DNA of 64,000 bases from Norana najaformis. Its lineage: Eukaryota; Annelida; Clitellata; Crassiclitellata; Hormogastridae. The stretch spans positions 13,954,802-14,018,801 of the forward strand of contig OZ029928.1 of NCBI GenBank assembly GCA_964023275.1, written 5' to 3'. The first letter of the stretch is position 1. The number at the start of each line of letters is the position of its first letter. This document shows, in pieces, positions 45,861 to 60,479 of the stretch. The position numbers and the translations under genes were made by a program. The notes beneath the pieces are model-generated. The model searched no databases. It was not told where the DNA came from and saw only the letters and a program-made list of their open reading frames with translations.

Positions 45861-46368
45861 AGCGACCGTGGCTGGATAATCAGGTTTTATAGGCTCCAGC
45901 GGAAAGATTCCTGGAAAACTAGAAACGGAGACTTACAGCTGTGTTTGGCTGTAAACAGCAGATTTCCGTTTTAGGTATTTCGTTCACGCTGAAAAATTCG
46001 CTACATTTTACTTAGGTGTTGCAGATTTTGTAGAAGCGAAAAAGAAGGAGGTACTGAAAAAGAAGGAAGAACTCGAGTGATCCCAGCGGAATTTAGACGT
46101 TTAATTCAAACTGACAACGAAGAAATCTTTACTGCACCTCGTTTCGTATACAAGATTTCACATTTTTAAAACAAAACAAAAATAACGACGCTAAATACTT
46201 AGAAACGGTTCAAGCGATTTCTCTCCAAAGGACACTGAAGACTTTCGATAATTTGGTTTTCTGTTGTGACATGACCTTGAATTGGGGCCACGTTTCTGAG
46301 CAGTTTCTTGACGCAGCGCTCGTAAGTAAGCTGGTGCCTTCCTGCACGTAGCTGCTGAGCAATGCGTT

Positions 46369-46530
46369 TGAAATTCTGAGTTTACAATTCCGACTACATA
46401 AACATCCGTGTCACCTGTACACGTGACGCTATTAGTTTGAAATTTTCAGTTTACGACTACGATTCCACAGAGCGTATAAACATCCGTGTTACCTTTACTG
46501 TTACCTGTACACGTGACGCTATCAGTTGCT
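46369..46530 (+). repeat. Tandem duplication in the POU gene leader
   Basis: Two adjacent copies of a block running from 'tttgaaatt.t.agtttac' to 'cctgtacacgtgacgctat'. The second copy carries a small insertion. Each copy has a CACGTG E-box (46420-46425 and 46510-46515) overlapping TGACG. The second ends 15 bp before the ATG. Confidence 0.8.
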
Positions 46531-46544
46531 GTAGTCTGCAGAAC

Positions 46545-48335
46545 ATGGCGACTGCTGCAGCAAACACCTATTTTCAGGGACCGCATGCGTTTGGAAGCGG
46601 AACGAACGTAATCACCAACGACATGCCAAGATCGCAGTACCATCACCGGCATCATCATCATCATCATCTGCAGCTACAACTACAGCAACATGACGCAATG
46701 AAGGTCTACTGCGAGTCGGGTCGTCTCGATGCCAACGACGACTTAGCGTTTAGTCACTATGTTCCAAGTCAGTGGTTCGGTTTGGCGCCTTCCTATCCGG
46801 GCGATGCAAGCAACGCCTGGACAACAGTTGGCGCTCTATCATCAGGCACAAACCAGTCTCTGCCACCGGAGATAAAGGCCTTCCAGGATGGGGAAGCTGG
46901 AGGAGGCAGCGGGGCGGGAAATGGCGGTGGATCGTTGCTTACGAAGCTACATTCCAATCAGCCGCACGTGGCTCATCACAACGGTAACACCTGCAGCAGT
47001 ATCACCAGCATCCCAAAGCATCAGCGCTGGGCGTCTGATTCAGACCAGCCGCTGCATCCGCTCCTCGCCAACTGCTCCTCTTCCGCTTCCTCCTCGGCAT
47101 CCAGCGCCATCCATCCATCCTACATCAACGGATACCATCACAGCGCAGCAGCTGCAGCAGCAGCGGACATTGGCACCGGAGGACTGCACAACATCTGGAG
47201 AGATGCCACTGGCATCCTGCAGGACACTCTCGGGCTGCTGCAGCAGGCGGATTCCCTCTCGGACGACGACACCCCCACGTCAGACGACCTCGAACAATTC
47301 GCCAAGCAGTTCAAGCAGCGCCGCATCAAGCTCGGCTTCACCCAGGCGGACGTCGGCCTTGCCCTTGGGACCCTCTACGGGAACGTCTTCTCGCAGACGA
47401 CCATCTGCCGCTTCGAGGCGCTCCAGCTCAGCTTCAAGAACATGTGCAAGCTGAAGCCACTCCTCCAGAAGTGGCTGGAGGAGGCGGACTCGACGAGCGG
47501 GTCTCCGTCGAACATCGACAAGATCGCCGCTCAAGGACGCAAGCGGAAGAAGCGCACGAGCATCGAGGTAACAATCAAGGGAGCTCTGGAGTCTCACTTC
47601 GTCAAGCAACCGAAACCGGCCGCGCAGGAGATCGCGCACCTGGCCGATCGACTCCAGTTGGAGAAGGAGGTCGTGCGAGTCTGGTTCTGCAACCGGCGCC
47701 AAAAGGAGAAGCGAATGACGCCGCTGGTAGGAGGCGCCACCGTTGGTCCAAACGGGGAGCCAGCGCAGATCTCGTTGTCATCGTCGTATCGTGGGAACGC
47801 GGACGAGGCAGGTGGGGGGCTGATGATCGAAAGAGACGGGCTGTCCATACATGATGGTAGCTCCGGAGACTGCGGTGCTTACAGTCCGCCGCCGCATCAC
47901 CCGACTGCTGCCGCTGCTGCTGCGGCTGCTGAATTGAAAGCATCAATGGGAACTCGTCAGTCTCCGCATCTCAGCTGCAATACGTCAGCATCAGGCAACA
48001 ACGCTTCCGCTTATAATCCATCATCACTCCTGCAGCAGTCGTCATCCTTCTTCTTCCCCCCGTCTTCCTCTTCCACCTCCTCCTCCTCTTCTTCCTCTTC
48101 ATCATCCTTGTCGTCGTCATCATCTTCCACCGCTTACTTACACACCGTGGCCAGCGGTAACTCATGTGTCGTCATGTCGTCTTCGTGCTATCATCGATCG
48201 CCCCATCACGAGGCACTTTCGCTCATGCTACAGAAGAACAACACGACTGAATCTCATATCTACTCCAGCAACGACAACGACAACATCATCAGCAACAACA
48301 ACAACAACAACAACAACAATAGGCAGAACACTTAA
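46545..48335 (+). CDS. POU3: POU class III homeodomain transcription factor (Brn/vvl type), intronless
   Basis: 596 residues. The start MATAAANTY matches the conserved POU class III N-terminus (MATAASN), and the ATG has A at -3 and G at +4. The POU-specific domain spans about residues 244-317 ([28 protein letters not shown]), a short linker follows, and the POU homeodomain spans about 333-392. Helix 3 is [16 protein letters not shown] with Trp380, Cys382 and Asn383. TPTSDDLEQ and the linker are class III signatures. The single uninterrupted frame agrees with the intronless state usual in this class. Long His, Ala, Gly, Ser and Asn tracts outside the DNA-binding region make it longer than typical members (about 430-450). 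It is a nuclear DNA-binding regulator, in other animals of neural and ectodermal development. Confidence 0.97.
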   Translation: MATAAANTYFQGPHAFGSGTNVITNDMPRSQYHHRHHHHHHLQLQLQQHDAMKVYCESGRLDANDDLAFSHYVPSQWFGLAPSYPGDASNAWTTVGALSSGTNQSLPPEIKAFQDGEAGGGSGAGNGGGSLLTKLHSNQPHVAHHNGNTCSSITSIPKHQRWASDSDQPLHPLLANCSSSASSSASSAIHPSYINGYHHSAAAAAAADIGTGGLHNIWRDATGILQDTLGLLQQADSLSDDDTPTSDDLEQFAKQFKQRRIKLGFTQADVGLALGTLYGNVFSQTTICRFEALQLSFKNMCKLKPLLQKWLEEADSTSGSPSNIDKIAAQGRKRKKRTSIEVTIKGALESHFVKQPKPAAQEIAHLADRLQLEKEVVRVWFCNRRQKEKRMTPLVGGATVGPNGEPAQISLSSSYRGNADEAGGGLMIERDGLSIHDGSSGDCGAYSPPPHHPTAAAAAAAAELKASMGTRQSPHLSCNTSASGNNASAYNPSSLLQQSSSFFFPPSSSSTSSSSSSSSSSLSSSSSSTAYLHTVASGNSCVVMSSSCYHRSPHHEALSLMLQKNNTTESHIYSSNDNDNIISNNNNNNNNNRQNT

Positions 48336-48407
48336 AGAACAGCACTTACGATTGGACAGGTTTTCAGTTGTATTGTATATACTTCTCCAATTTTGTCAAA
48401 TATTATA

Positions 48408-48413
48408 AATAAA
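48408..48413 (+). terminator. Poly(A) signal AATAAA of the POU gene
   Basis: AATAAA 73 bp after the stop codon, in an AT-rich 3' flank followed by GT/T-rich sequence. A reasonable cleavage and polyadenylation signal. Confidence 0.7.
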
Positions 48414-48589
48414 GTTTCTGTTAACCAAAATCTTCTGCTTGTATATACTTCAGAGGGACGTAAAAATTATATTTATATACATGGGCTACATATTTTATTG
48501 CATTTGCTCAACCTAATCTAATCCAATCTGTTTTAATCTAATTTAATCTAAGCAATTCTATTGCTACACTGTAATAATGATCAAGGTAC

Positions 48590-49165
48590 TGTAGCCATTT
48601 TGGGGCCGATATCGCTTGGTTTGTAACGCAGACAGTACGAGTTCCAGAGGGGTTCGAGAGTACGGAATCGTGAGTACGGGTGTGAGAGTAAGGATTCGAG
48701 AATACGGGTTTGAGGGTATATGGCTTTGAAAGTACGGGTTTGAGAGTACGGGTTTGAGAATACGGATTCGAGAGTACGGGTTCGACAGTATACGCCTACG
48801 GGTGTGAGAGTATATGGCTTTGAAAGTACGGGTTTGAGAGTACGGGTTCGAGAGTACGGGTGTGAGAGTATGTGACTTTGAAAGTACGGGTTTGAGAGTA
48901 CTGGTTTGAAAGTACGGATTCGAGAGTACGTGTACGCGCCTCCTCCCCTGAGTCAGTTACTGTGTAGGGACCTTGAGGAAGTTCTTTAGTCATGACTGAT
49001 CTATTGTGGCTGCTGTGGATTAGCCCGCCATCTGGCGCTCACTCAGTCCTTCATCATTTCGGAGTCTGCATATATACGATCAGTTTTGCATCCAAATGAT
49101 CGATTACTGCTTAATCATTAGATAGTGCATTAGATAGTGGCGCTTAGTAAGTACATAAATAATAA
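48590..49165 (+). repeat. SINE family A with B-box expanded into a minisatellite
   Basis: Starts 'cgcttggtttgtaacgcaga' and resumes after the array with 'gcctcctcccctgagtcagt' and 'tactgtgtagggaccttgag'. Between 48655 and 48935 the B-box phrase 'gagtacgggttcgaga' is repeated about 17 times with variants (tttgaga, tgtgagag, attcgag, and a longer 'tatatggctttgaaag' form). Confidence 0.9.
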
Positions 49166-51930
<2,765 letters not shown>

Positions 51931-51967
51931 TCTATAGGCTGCATGATGTAATGTTGCAGATTATACA

Positions 51968-52236
51968 CAAAGCTGTTGATGCATATTATAAAAGAAATCA
52001 TTTGGATGCAGTACTGGTCGAATATATGTATACACAAGCAAGGTTTTGATTACATAAGCTCTATATATGTAAATAGGGCCTATATATAGGGCCTATATAT
52101 TGGGTCTATATATAGGGCCGATATGTAGTGGGTCTATATATATAGGTGGCCTATAAAATCATAACCTTGCTCGTACATATATACGATCAGTTTTTCATTC
52201 AAATGATTTCTTTTATAATATTCATAAACAGCTTAT
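51968..52236. mobile_element. Large inverted-repeat (foldback) element
   Basis: The left arm has 'tataaaagaaatcatttgga' and 'caagcaaggttttgatt'. The right arm has their complements 'tttcttttataatattcata' and 'aaatcataaccttgctcg'. The centre is a 'tatatagggcctatatatag' palindromic run. Directly abuts the GATA array. Confidence 0.65.
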
Positions 52237-52739
52237 AGGGTATAATATCATATCATATACGCGCTAAGAATCCCAGCAAACCGACGAAACCCTCCCGCAT
52301 TAAGACCCTCAGTCAAGAACGTAAAGCGTGCGTAAAGAAAGAAGTAAGATCTGTGTAAAGGTATACAAACGACACCAAAGCAACTAAAACACGTTAAAAT
52401 GTTCAGAAAAAATCGAGCGATAGACCGGAGAGATTATAAGCCAAGTCAAGTTTGCAGATCAACGAACTCTGTTATTTGTTATCATATCGTGACATCTCAG
52501 CTGAGTTCTGGACTCAAGGAGCAGCAAAATCGTGATTTGCCATACGAGCCAGACTACACCTTTAGACTTGTTTTTCGTGGGTACCTATTCAACTGTAAGT
52601 AGTTCGCTGATTCACATGTATAGGCCCATTTTCACACTTTCTGGACAAGTCACTTCGTCCGTAAATATTACTCCCTTGAAAGCAGATATATAGAATTCGA
52701 TAACAACTTATCGATTCTGCTTTGCAGACTTGTTTTCGA
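52237..52739. other. Intergenic, no supported gene
   Basis: A 67-residue open frame near 52399 has no family similarity or supporting signals. Confidence 0.4.
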
Positions 52740-52935
52740 AACTCCTACATCCAAGTCCGGGTTCAAACCTCGGGCTAGTAGAGGGTCCGTGCACGGAGAC
52801 CTTAAATGGCGTGGCGCCCATTCAAACGGGCAGCGGTGGTGAAGGATCTCACCCGATAAATTCATTGCAAAATAAGTAGGGTCGAGGCCATACGGTCGCT
52901 ATAGAAAAACATTTACATTTACATTTCTGAAAGTT
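52740..52935 (+). repeat. SINE family C copy, fullest version
   Basis: 'aagtccgggttcaaacctcg' (B-box-like), 'gtgcacggagaccttaaatg', 'cccattcaaacgggcagcgg', 'tcgaggccatacggtcgcta' and an 'acatttacatttac' tail. The tRNA-like head is preserved here. Confidence 0.8.
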
Positions 52936-53029
52936 CGCTATATAAATCCTATACATTTACATTTCTGAAAGCCCAAGTTAATTCGAGTCCGCGGGTCCTT
53001 GATTCCCGAATCGGATAGAATCAGATCAT

Positions 53030-53190
53030 ACCAGATTAGCTAGAGCATAGATTAGGCCTATATGAGATTATGTTAGATCGTGATAGATTAGATTAAGCCT
53101 ATATGAGATTGTGTTAGAACGTGTTAGATTAGATTAAGCCTATATGAGATTATGTTAGATTAGATTAGATTCAGTCAGATTAGTTAGCGT
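53030..53190 (+). repeat. AGATTAGATTA-type tandem repeat
   Basis: Three to four copies of a unit of about 50 bp containing 'attaagcctatatgagatt' and 'gttagattagatta'. Resembles the TTAGATTAG retroelement tail at 1190. Confidence 0.7.
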
Positions 53191-53649
53191 CCACGCGCGC
53201 AGTTGGAGGGTTATGCTGTAGATGATGCTCCCTCTAAGAGTACAAAGACATCGTTCTGCAGGCGACGCTACTGTGGCATCGCAGACACACAGCTGCTGCT
53301 GCTGGCAGTTGAAATGCTGATGCTGCTTGGCTATACAGACAAAAGCTGTTGCGTCTGCAGCCGTTCCATCTCCAGGGTATTGGAACTAATGTTCCAGGGC
53401 TCGATCTAATTTGCATTGTTTTACGAAACGCCGTGAGAGACGCGCCATCTTCCGTTGAATTATTTTATCGTCCAACTGCAGCAAGAAGTCTCAACAAGAA
53501 CAGACAGCTGCAGCTTAAACTCAAAAAGTATTTTCATTCCATACAGTGACTTTTGCAGCCATTTTAGGAAGATTCTTAAAGGGCGCCATTACACAAGCAT
53601 ATGAATATATTGATACATACCCAGTCAAATGTGTTCGTGGATAACCTTG
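53191..53649. other. Intergenic, no supported gene
   Basis: Complex sequence with no recognisable repeat or coding similarity. Confidence 0.4.
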
Positions 53650-54090
53650 ATGTATGTATGTATCTATGTATGTATGTATGTATGTATGTATGTACGTATG
53701 TATGCATGCATGTATGTATGTATGTATGTATGCATGCATGCATGTATGTATGTATGAATGTATGTATGTATGTGTGTATTATGTATGCATGTATGTATGT
53801 ATGTATGAATGTATGTATGTATGTATGTATGCATGTACAGTATGTATGTATGTATGAATGTATGTATGAATGTATGTATGTATGTATGAGTGTATGTATG
53901 CATGTATGTATGTATGCATGCTTGTATGTATGCATGCTTGTATGTATGCATGCTTGTATGTATGTATGTATGTTTGTATGTATGTATGTATGTATGTGTA
54001 TGTATGTATGCTTGTATGTATGCATGCTTGTATGTATGTATGTACGTTTGTATGTATGTATGTATGTATGTATGTATGTATGTATGTGTA
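53650..54090 (+). repeat. (GTAT)n array with GCAT/GAAT variants
   Basis: Imperfect tetranucleotide array of about 440 bp. Variant blocks 'gcatgcttgtatgtat' recur, suggesting local unit duplication. Confidence 0.97.
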
Positions 54091-54249
54091 ATATGAGCCT
54101 TGATTTGTCTGTTGTGATGTTTGACTTCGGACTTCAGATGATAAATCTCAGTATCTATGAGAATTGCGGTTCTTGCAGTCATTTATCGACACCGTCCTTT
54201 GTAGCTTAATTAGGAGACGGATGAATGGAGGAGAGAAAATAGGCTCAAA

Positions 54250-54540
54250 AAGGAGAATGAGAAGCAAAGAAAGAAAGACATACAGAAGACAGACATGTAG
54301 AAAGAATTAAAGAAATGAAAAAAATGAAAAAGGAAGAAAGAACGAATGAATGAGAGGAAGAATATTGTAAAGAAGAAAACTGGAAGAAACGAAGGAAGAA
54401 ACGAAGGAAGAATAACAGATTAGAGAAACAAGTGAAAGAAAAAGGAATGAAGCAACAAACGAAATAATAAATGAAGGAAAATCGAGAAGAAAGAAGAAAC
54501 AATGAAAGAGGGAGAAGAGATGAAAGGAGCGTCGTATACA
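54250..54540. repeat. Purine-rich GAAA/GGAAGAAA tract
   Basis: Strongly purine-biased + strand (GAA, GAAA, GGAAGAAAC units), leading into the compound array below. Confidence 0.7.
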
Positions 54541-54697
54541 GGATGAAAGAGAGACAGACAGAGAGAGAGGGACAGAGAGAGACAGAGACAGACAGAGAGA
54601 GAGACAGAGAAAGACAGAGACAGAGGGAGAGACAGAAACAGAAACAGATAGATAGACAGATAGATAGATAGATAGACAGATAGACAGACAGACAGAC

Positions 54698-54784
<87 letters not shown>

Positions 54785-54789
54785 CAGAC

Positions 54790-54882
<93 letters not shown>
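54541..54882 (+). repeat. Compound (GACA)/(GATA)/(GA) array
   Basis: GAGACAGA runs, then GATA with GACA interruptions, then a pure (GA)n block at about 54827-54882. Confidence 0.97.
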
Positions 54883-54886
<4 letters not shown>

Positions 54887-55430
54887 TGAATGGATGGTGA
54901 TTGAGCGAAGGAGGAAAGGAGACACAGGGAGGGATGGAGGCAGGCATGAAGACGGTGGGAAGATCGTGGCAGAGGGAGGCACTGGGATGGAACATTTAGT
55001 TCCGAATGGCTTGTTGCTATTCAGCGAATGTTTTCAAGTGGCCAACCGGTGGTTGCGGCGGTGTCCAGCTGGTGGGAATCTGGGGGTGGGTGAGTGGGTG
55101 GATGGGTGGCGAGGAGGAGGAGGAGGATCAGGTGGTAGGACTGTGGCGGCCAACAACGCCTCCGATGACCGGAGGTGGGGCGGATATAGCACATGCGTCT
55201 CATTTGGTCGGGACCTGTAAGTTGTCATCTGGGACCATAGCTTCTGATTCTATGGGTGACTACGGCGACAGGATTGGGTAATTAAAAGAATGTGGTTTAT
55301 GGGGCATTTTGGTTACGCCTGTCTCAGTCACGTCTTCCTTCCATCCACCCAACCAACCACCATCGCTGCCTCGTCAGCCTCTCTGGCGAACTGGCTGCAG
55401 GCTTCCTTCTCCTGTCACCCTCGTGTCTCC
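54883..55430. other. Intergenic, GC-rich stretch
   Basis: GGT/GGA-rich around 55080-55170. No supported gene. Confidence 0.4.
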
Positions 55431-56140
55431 TATTCCTCCTCTTGTTCTTTCTTCTCATTCCCTTTCACTTCCCCTCCTCTTCTTTCTTCTCCTTCTCCTC
55501 GCCTCCTCTTCTTCCTCCTCCTTCTCCTTCTCGCCCCCTCCTCGTATTCCTTCTCCTCCTCCTCACCTCCTCTTCTTCCTCCTCCTTCTTCTCCTCTCCT
55601 CTTCTTCCGTCTTATTCTCTTCCCCTCCTATTCTGTTTCATCCTTTTCTTCCCTCCTTGTCTTCCTCCTCCTTCTCCTCCCCTCGTTATTCTCCACTTTC
55701 TCTTTCTCCTCTATATTTTCCTTATCTCCGTCCTCCTTCTCATCCGTTTTATTGCTCATCTTCCACTTCGTTTCCTCCTCTTCCTCCTTTCTCCTCCTCA
55801 TCCTTGTTCTCCTTTCCTTCCTCGGCTACTCCTCCTCCTCCTGCTCTTCCTCCTCTTCTTCCTAATCTTCTTCCTTCTTCTTTCCTCCTCTTCCTCCTAA
55901 TCTTCTTCCTTCTTCTTTCCTCCTCTTCCTCTTTATCTTCTTCCTTCTTCTTTCCTCCTATTCCTCCTAATCTTCTTCCTTCTTCTTTCCTCCTCTTCCT
56001 CCTAATCTTCTTCCTTATTCTTTCCTCTTCTTCCTCCTCTTCCTCCTAGTCTTCTTCCTCCTTCCTTCCTCTTCTTCCTCCTCTTTCTCCTAATCTTCTT
56101 CCTCATTCTCTCCTCCTCCTGCTTCTCTTCCGTATCTCTC
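55431..56140 (+). repeat. Polypyrimidine tract, about 0.7 kb of CTT/CCT
   Basis: Nearly pure pyrimidine + strand with tandem 'cctcctaatcttcttccttc' units of about 35-40 bp from 55860 to 56110. Strong strand asymmetry. Confidence 0.95.
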
Positions 56141-57780
56141 CTCTCCGCCACATTCTATTCCAACGCAGCGAAAAGGTCTTCATTACTCCATTACCACTGT
56201 CTTGTGCCTAGCGATGCCACTTAGCTGCTGCAGCTGCTGCAGACGTTGCTCTGTCGCTGCAGCCAGCTCAAGATAGCATCCATTTGGATGCCATTGTTCT
56301 CTTTCGGTGACTTCAGATGGCATCCATGAGAATCGAGTGCCATAGGACATTCTTGGCGTCGAATGCCTGTCTGTCTCGTATAAGATATAATTGTATTCAG
56401 CAATTTGTATAGCGCCGCTTCAGAGAAACTAACCACTGCTCACTGCGCTAGTCTAAAAGACATCAAAGTTCATTAACAACAAAACCTTATCTATACTTTT
56501 CCTTTACCTTACCAGGTTTACCTTATCTCTCCTTATACTAGTGATCACCAACCTTTTTCAAGCCAGGGGCCACCCTAGGAAACTCCAAAGTAAGCAGGGA
56601 CCGCCATAACTTTTTTTAATTCAAAAACTGATTGTTGGTAATGTTGTACTACAAAAACTAGTGACTATATAGTATGTTGGCCAGTTTTATACTGCTGTTT
56701 GGAACTAAAGTGTTCTTTCGGTTGTTTGTCCACTGGTTGGTGACTACTGTCTTATACCATACCTTACCTTACTACTAAACTAGTCTACCACTGAGCATTA
56801 AATTGCTAGGGGACGGATGCGTCAGTAGCGCCCCTAGCGACCGACAGGCGCCGATGAGTCTAATTCGGCTGATGGCTGGAGGAGTTGTGAAGTATTGTCT
56901 TGCAGTGAAACAGAGTGAGAGATCGTTTCTCGCTGACCTCTGGTGACCCATAGCGGATACGTTCCGGCTGTACTGGTTTCAACCCGCAATATTGTCTCGC
57001 CTATGGAATGAAATGGTTGTTGCGACTTGTGATCAAGAGCCGTCTCGCTTGCGACCTCTTGCGACCGAGAACTGAAGAGGACGATGTATATTGTAGAATT
57101 CCGACAAAACGGACGTCATAGGATACATGCACAAGTCTTCCGAACTCCGGTTTCGTACCTTGGACCGCTGATTAAAAGAGTGTTAGCTAAACGCCTAACA
57201 ATTTGGCAGTCAATGTAAGACCACTACTGTAGTTCATGGTTTCAGGGATTTTATCGTTTGATAAAATTCTTCTGCGATTTTGGAATGCGATTTTGCTTAC
57301 ACTCAACGATAACGGCGCTACAGAAGTTACCACAGTAGATAAGATCGGATTAGAAGGCTAATTTTGCGTCATCAAAATCTAATCAGGACGAGCATCCTTT
57401 ACGTTTTGTTGAACTGTGCTGCTCATCCAAGAGCAGCTTCAACGATGCTTAAGAGTTTATTCTACAGCAATTCAAACTAATGTCTTTTATCTCCGCCCCC
57501 AGTAAGGGGCTTGTCTATAAGCGACCGTTGGGCAGATGCATGGGGACAGTTTAAGGAGCCCCTTTAATAGAGGGTTGAGCAGCTGTGTCCGTTGCCTCTG
57601 TTATGCCAGTCATGCGTGAGTAAGAACTAGTCGACTGATTCCCTTGAGGTGCTCGATGGACTGACCTTCAGACCGGAACTTGTGGGTGTACTTAGAGGAG
57701 TGTGCAGCAATCCAGTCCGGCAGGCAACGACCTCCAAGATATTGGCTGCTATTCTGAACGCAGAACAATGCTCAGCACAG
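56141..57780. other. Intergenic, no supported gene
   Basis: A repeat G fragment at about 56395-56480 ('tttgtatagcgccgcttcag') and TTACCTTACC-type runs. The rest is complex unique-looking sequence without coding similarity. Confidence 0.45.
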
Positions 57781-57786
57781 AAAAAA

Positions 57787-58077
57787 ACATGACAGACAGA
57801 CAGACAGACAGGCAGACCAGGCAGGCAGGCAGGCAGGCAGACAGACAGACACTGACTCACTGACAGACACAGACTGATTGGTTGTCGTGTCTGTTACTGG
57901 CTTACTAGCTGATTGATTGATTGATTGAGTGAGTGAGTGACTAGCTGGCTGGCTGACTGACTGACTGACTGACTGAATGAATGAATGGATGAATGAATGA
58001 ATGAAGGAGTGACTGACCGATAGACACACCGAGAGGCAAGCATATACTGGGTGAGGGAGATAGAGATAAAGATTTGG

Positions 58078-58128
<51 letters not shown>

Positions 58129-58200
58129 ATGAGAGAGATAGAGAGAGAGACAGACAGACAGACTGACAGAGAGAAAGAAGAGATACCCAGTGAGACACAC
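57787..58200 (+). repeat. Compound (GACA)/(GGCA)/(GACT)/(GAAT)/(GA) array
   Basis: A succession of related tetranucleotide blocks ending in (GA)n at about 58081-58125. Confidence 0.95.
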
Positions 58201-58369
58201 ACACTAAGACACAGACATTGAGACAGACCTACAGGGCTAATATTGATTCAACCGTCTGTTGCTGTCCCTGAGACTGAATGCTCGAGATTGATCGATGGCG
58301 CTCCACACTCTCGTAAATCAACATCACCCACTGATTCAATCGTATCCCTAAGAGTACGAGGCAGGGTGG

Positions 58370-58370
58370 G

Positions 58371-58402
<32 letters not shown>

Positions 58403-58745
58403 GAATGAAGGAGGAAGAAGCGGATGAAGATGATACGACTATTAGAAGGAGAAGGAAGTGAAGACAGAAGAAGGAAGTGGAAGAAAAGGAGGCTTATGAG
58501 TAGGAGGAAAAGTGATTATTAGGAGGATAGGCGAGTGAAGGAGGATGAGACAGTGAAGAAGAGGAATAAGAGGATAAGGAAGTGAAACAGAAGGAGAGAG
58601 TGAATGAAGCGGAGTAGCTGAAGGAAGAGGAATAGGAGGAGCAAGAGATGGAGAGGAGGTGTAAGAATGAAGTAGAAGTGAGGAAGTAGGAGGATGAGGA
58701 CGTGAAGGAGAGGATTAGCGATAGGAAAAAGAGTAGGTGTAGATG
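58370..58745 (+). repeat. Purine-rich GAGGAAGAA tract
   Basis: Almost pyrimidine-free + strand. The counterpart, on the opposite strand, of the polypyrimidine tracts at 55431 and 59960. Confidence 0.9.
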
Positions 58746-58759
58746 GAGTGGGATGAGGA

Positions 58760-59045
58760 ACGACGACGACGATGCTACAGTTGCTGATGATGATGACAAT
58801 GATGATGTTGATGATACTGCCGCTGCTGCTGTTGCTAATGATGATATTGATGATGTTGATGATGACAATGATGATGATGATAATGATGCCGCTGCTGCTG
58901 CTGCTGTTGCTAATGATGATATTGATGATGTTGTTGATGATGATGATGATTTGATGCTGGTGCTGATGATGCAGCTGCTAACGATGAATGATATTGATGA
59001 TAATGATGATGATGATGACAACGATGACGACGACGACGATGATGA
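58760..59045 (+). repeat. (GAT)n-rich array
   Basis: Imperfect GATGAT/GACGAC with GCTGCT blocks. A segment 'gatgttgatgatgacaatga' is part of a local duplication (58790-58860 versus 58860-58930). Confidence 0.95.
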
Positions 59046-59059
59046 ACAGTCCCTTAAGC

Positions 59060-59460
59060 TAACCCCGAGATGCAATCGTGAGTCCAAAGCGTTAGCGGCT
59101 TCATTTATCTTATTTCGGCGTACGAGGGGGCGGGTGGCCAACCCTTCCTCGTCGCCTGATAAACTGCTCAACCAATCCACAAATTCAACTAAGCTTATAC
59201 GACCAATAATTGTCTCTTTCTTCGAAATCGCCGACTGTATGCTCGTCCTGTGCGGTGCTCGATAATTAGTGATCGTTTGCGGCCATTTCTCAGCAGCTGG
59301 GAACGACCCCTATTTCTTCTGCGCCCTTGCTACACCTAACAATGGGGACTTGGACGTCAGGACGGATGGGTGCCTTGCGAGCACCCACGATACATCAATG
59401 GCGATTGATTATCTAATTATATCGAATTAGTTGCGATTCCACTTTGCCCGGTCGGTTTCA
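59060..59460. promoter_or_regulatory. Complex non-repeat island, candidate enhancer
   Basis: A unique-looking 400 bp between simple arrays, with 'ataattagtgatc', 'gattatctaattatatcgaa' and 'ttagttgcgatt' homeodomain-type TAAT cores, a Sox-like AACAATGG near 59339 and a CAGCTG E-box near 59294. No coding similarity. The enhancer role is inference. Confidence 0.35.
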
Positions 59461-59586
59461 TGAGGAGAATTACCTCCATGTGCAAATATTCCATTGGTCC
59501 AGACGGCATGATAGCCCGTTGCAGATCATTAATACATGGGGACAGCTTATAGAACAACATCACTCTTTACAAACGTATAACTTATG

Positions 59587-59772
<186 letters not shown>

Positions 59773-59959
59773 TAAATAGGTAAGTAGGTAGGTAGATAGA
59801 TAGACAGACAGACTGACGGACAGAACATGATTTTGCAGTTAATCTTGATACTACTTCTGACAATCTCTTCTACATAATACAATCCACATATTTGTTTCTT
59901 CCATTCCCTCCGTTCTCCACTTCCACATTGCCTTTCTCGTCTCCAATTTTACAACCTCA

Positions 59960-60370
59960 TCTTCCGTATCGCTTCGTCCTCCTCCTCCTCCTCCTCTCTC
60001 TCTCTCTCCTGCTCTTTCTCCTTCTCCAGATCCTCCTCCCACTCTTCTTCCTCTCCTCTTTGGCTGCCTTGTTCTACCCTTGCTTCTTCTTCCACTTCTT
60101 TCTCCTCCACCTTCTCCTCCTTCTCGTACTCCTAATTCTTCCTGCTTGTCCTCCTTCTCTTCTCCGCTCCTCTTCCATCGCCTTCTTCTCCTCCCTTCTT
60201 TTCCCTCTTCCGCCACTTCTTCCGTCCATTTCTCCTCCTTCTCTCCCTCCTCTTCCGTCGCAATCCTACCCTTCTTTTCCTACCCGCCTCATCTTCCCCT
60301 TCCGGCGTCTTGTTATCCTCATTTTCCTACTCCTCCGCCTCTTCCTCTTTATTCCCCCTCCTCTCCCTCC
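59960..60370 (+). repeat. Polypyrimidine CTT/CCT tract
   Basis: Pyrimidine-biased + strand of about 400 bp. No coding similarity. Confidence 0.9.
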
Positions 60371-60479
60371 TCCACACTCCATCGGTTGTAATCGACGTGT
60401 GGACAGAACTACCGACGAATTGGGTCCATTCTCCATCCGCAGCAGCATCAGCATCAGCAGCAGCATAGCATCTCGGCGG

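Noticed and set aside
52399-52602. 67-residue open frame MFRKNRAIDRR...
   Set aside because: Short, isolated, no similarity, no splice or promoter support.
53576-54209. YVCM / HTYI repeat proteins
   Set aside because: By-product of the (GTAT)n array.
58494-59265. Ser-rich or Asp-rich low-complexity open frames
   Set aside because: Arise from GAT/GAG triplet arrays; no conserved domain or start context.
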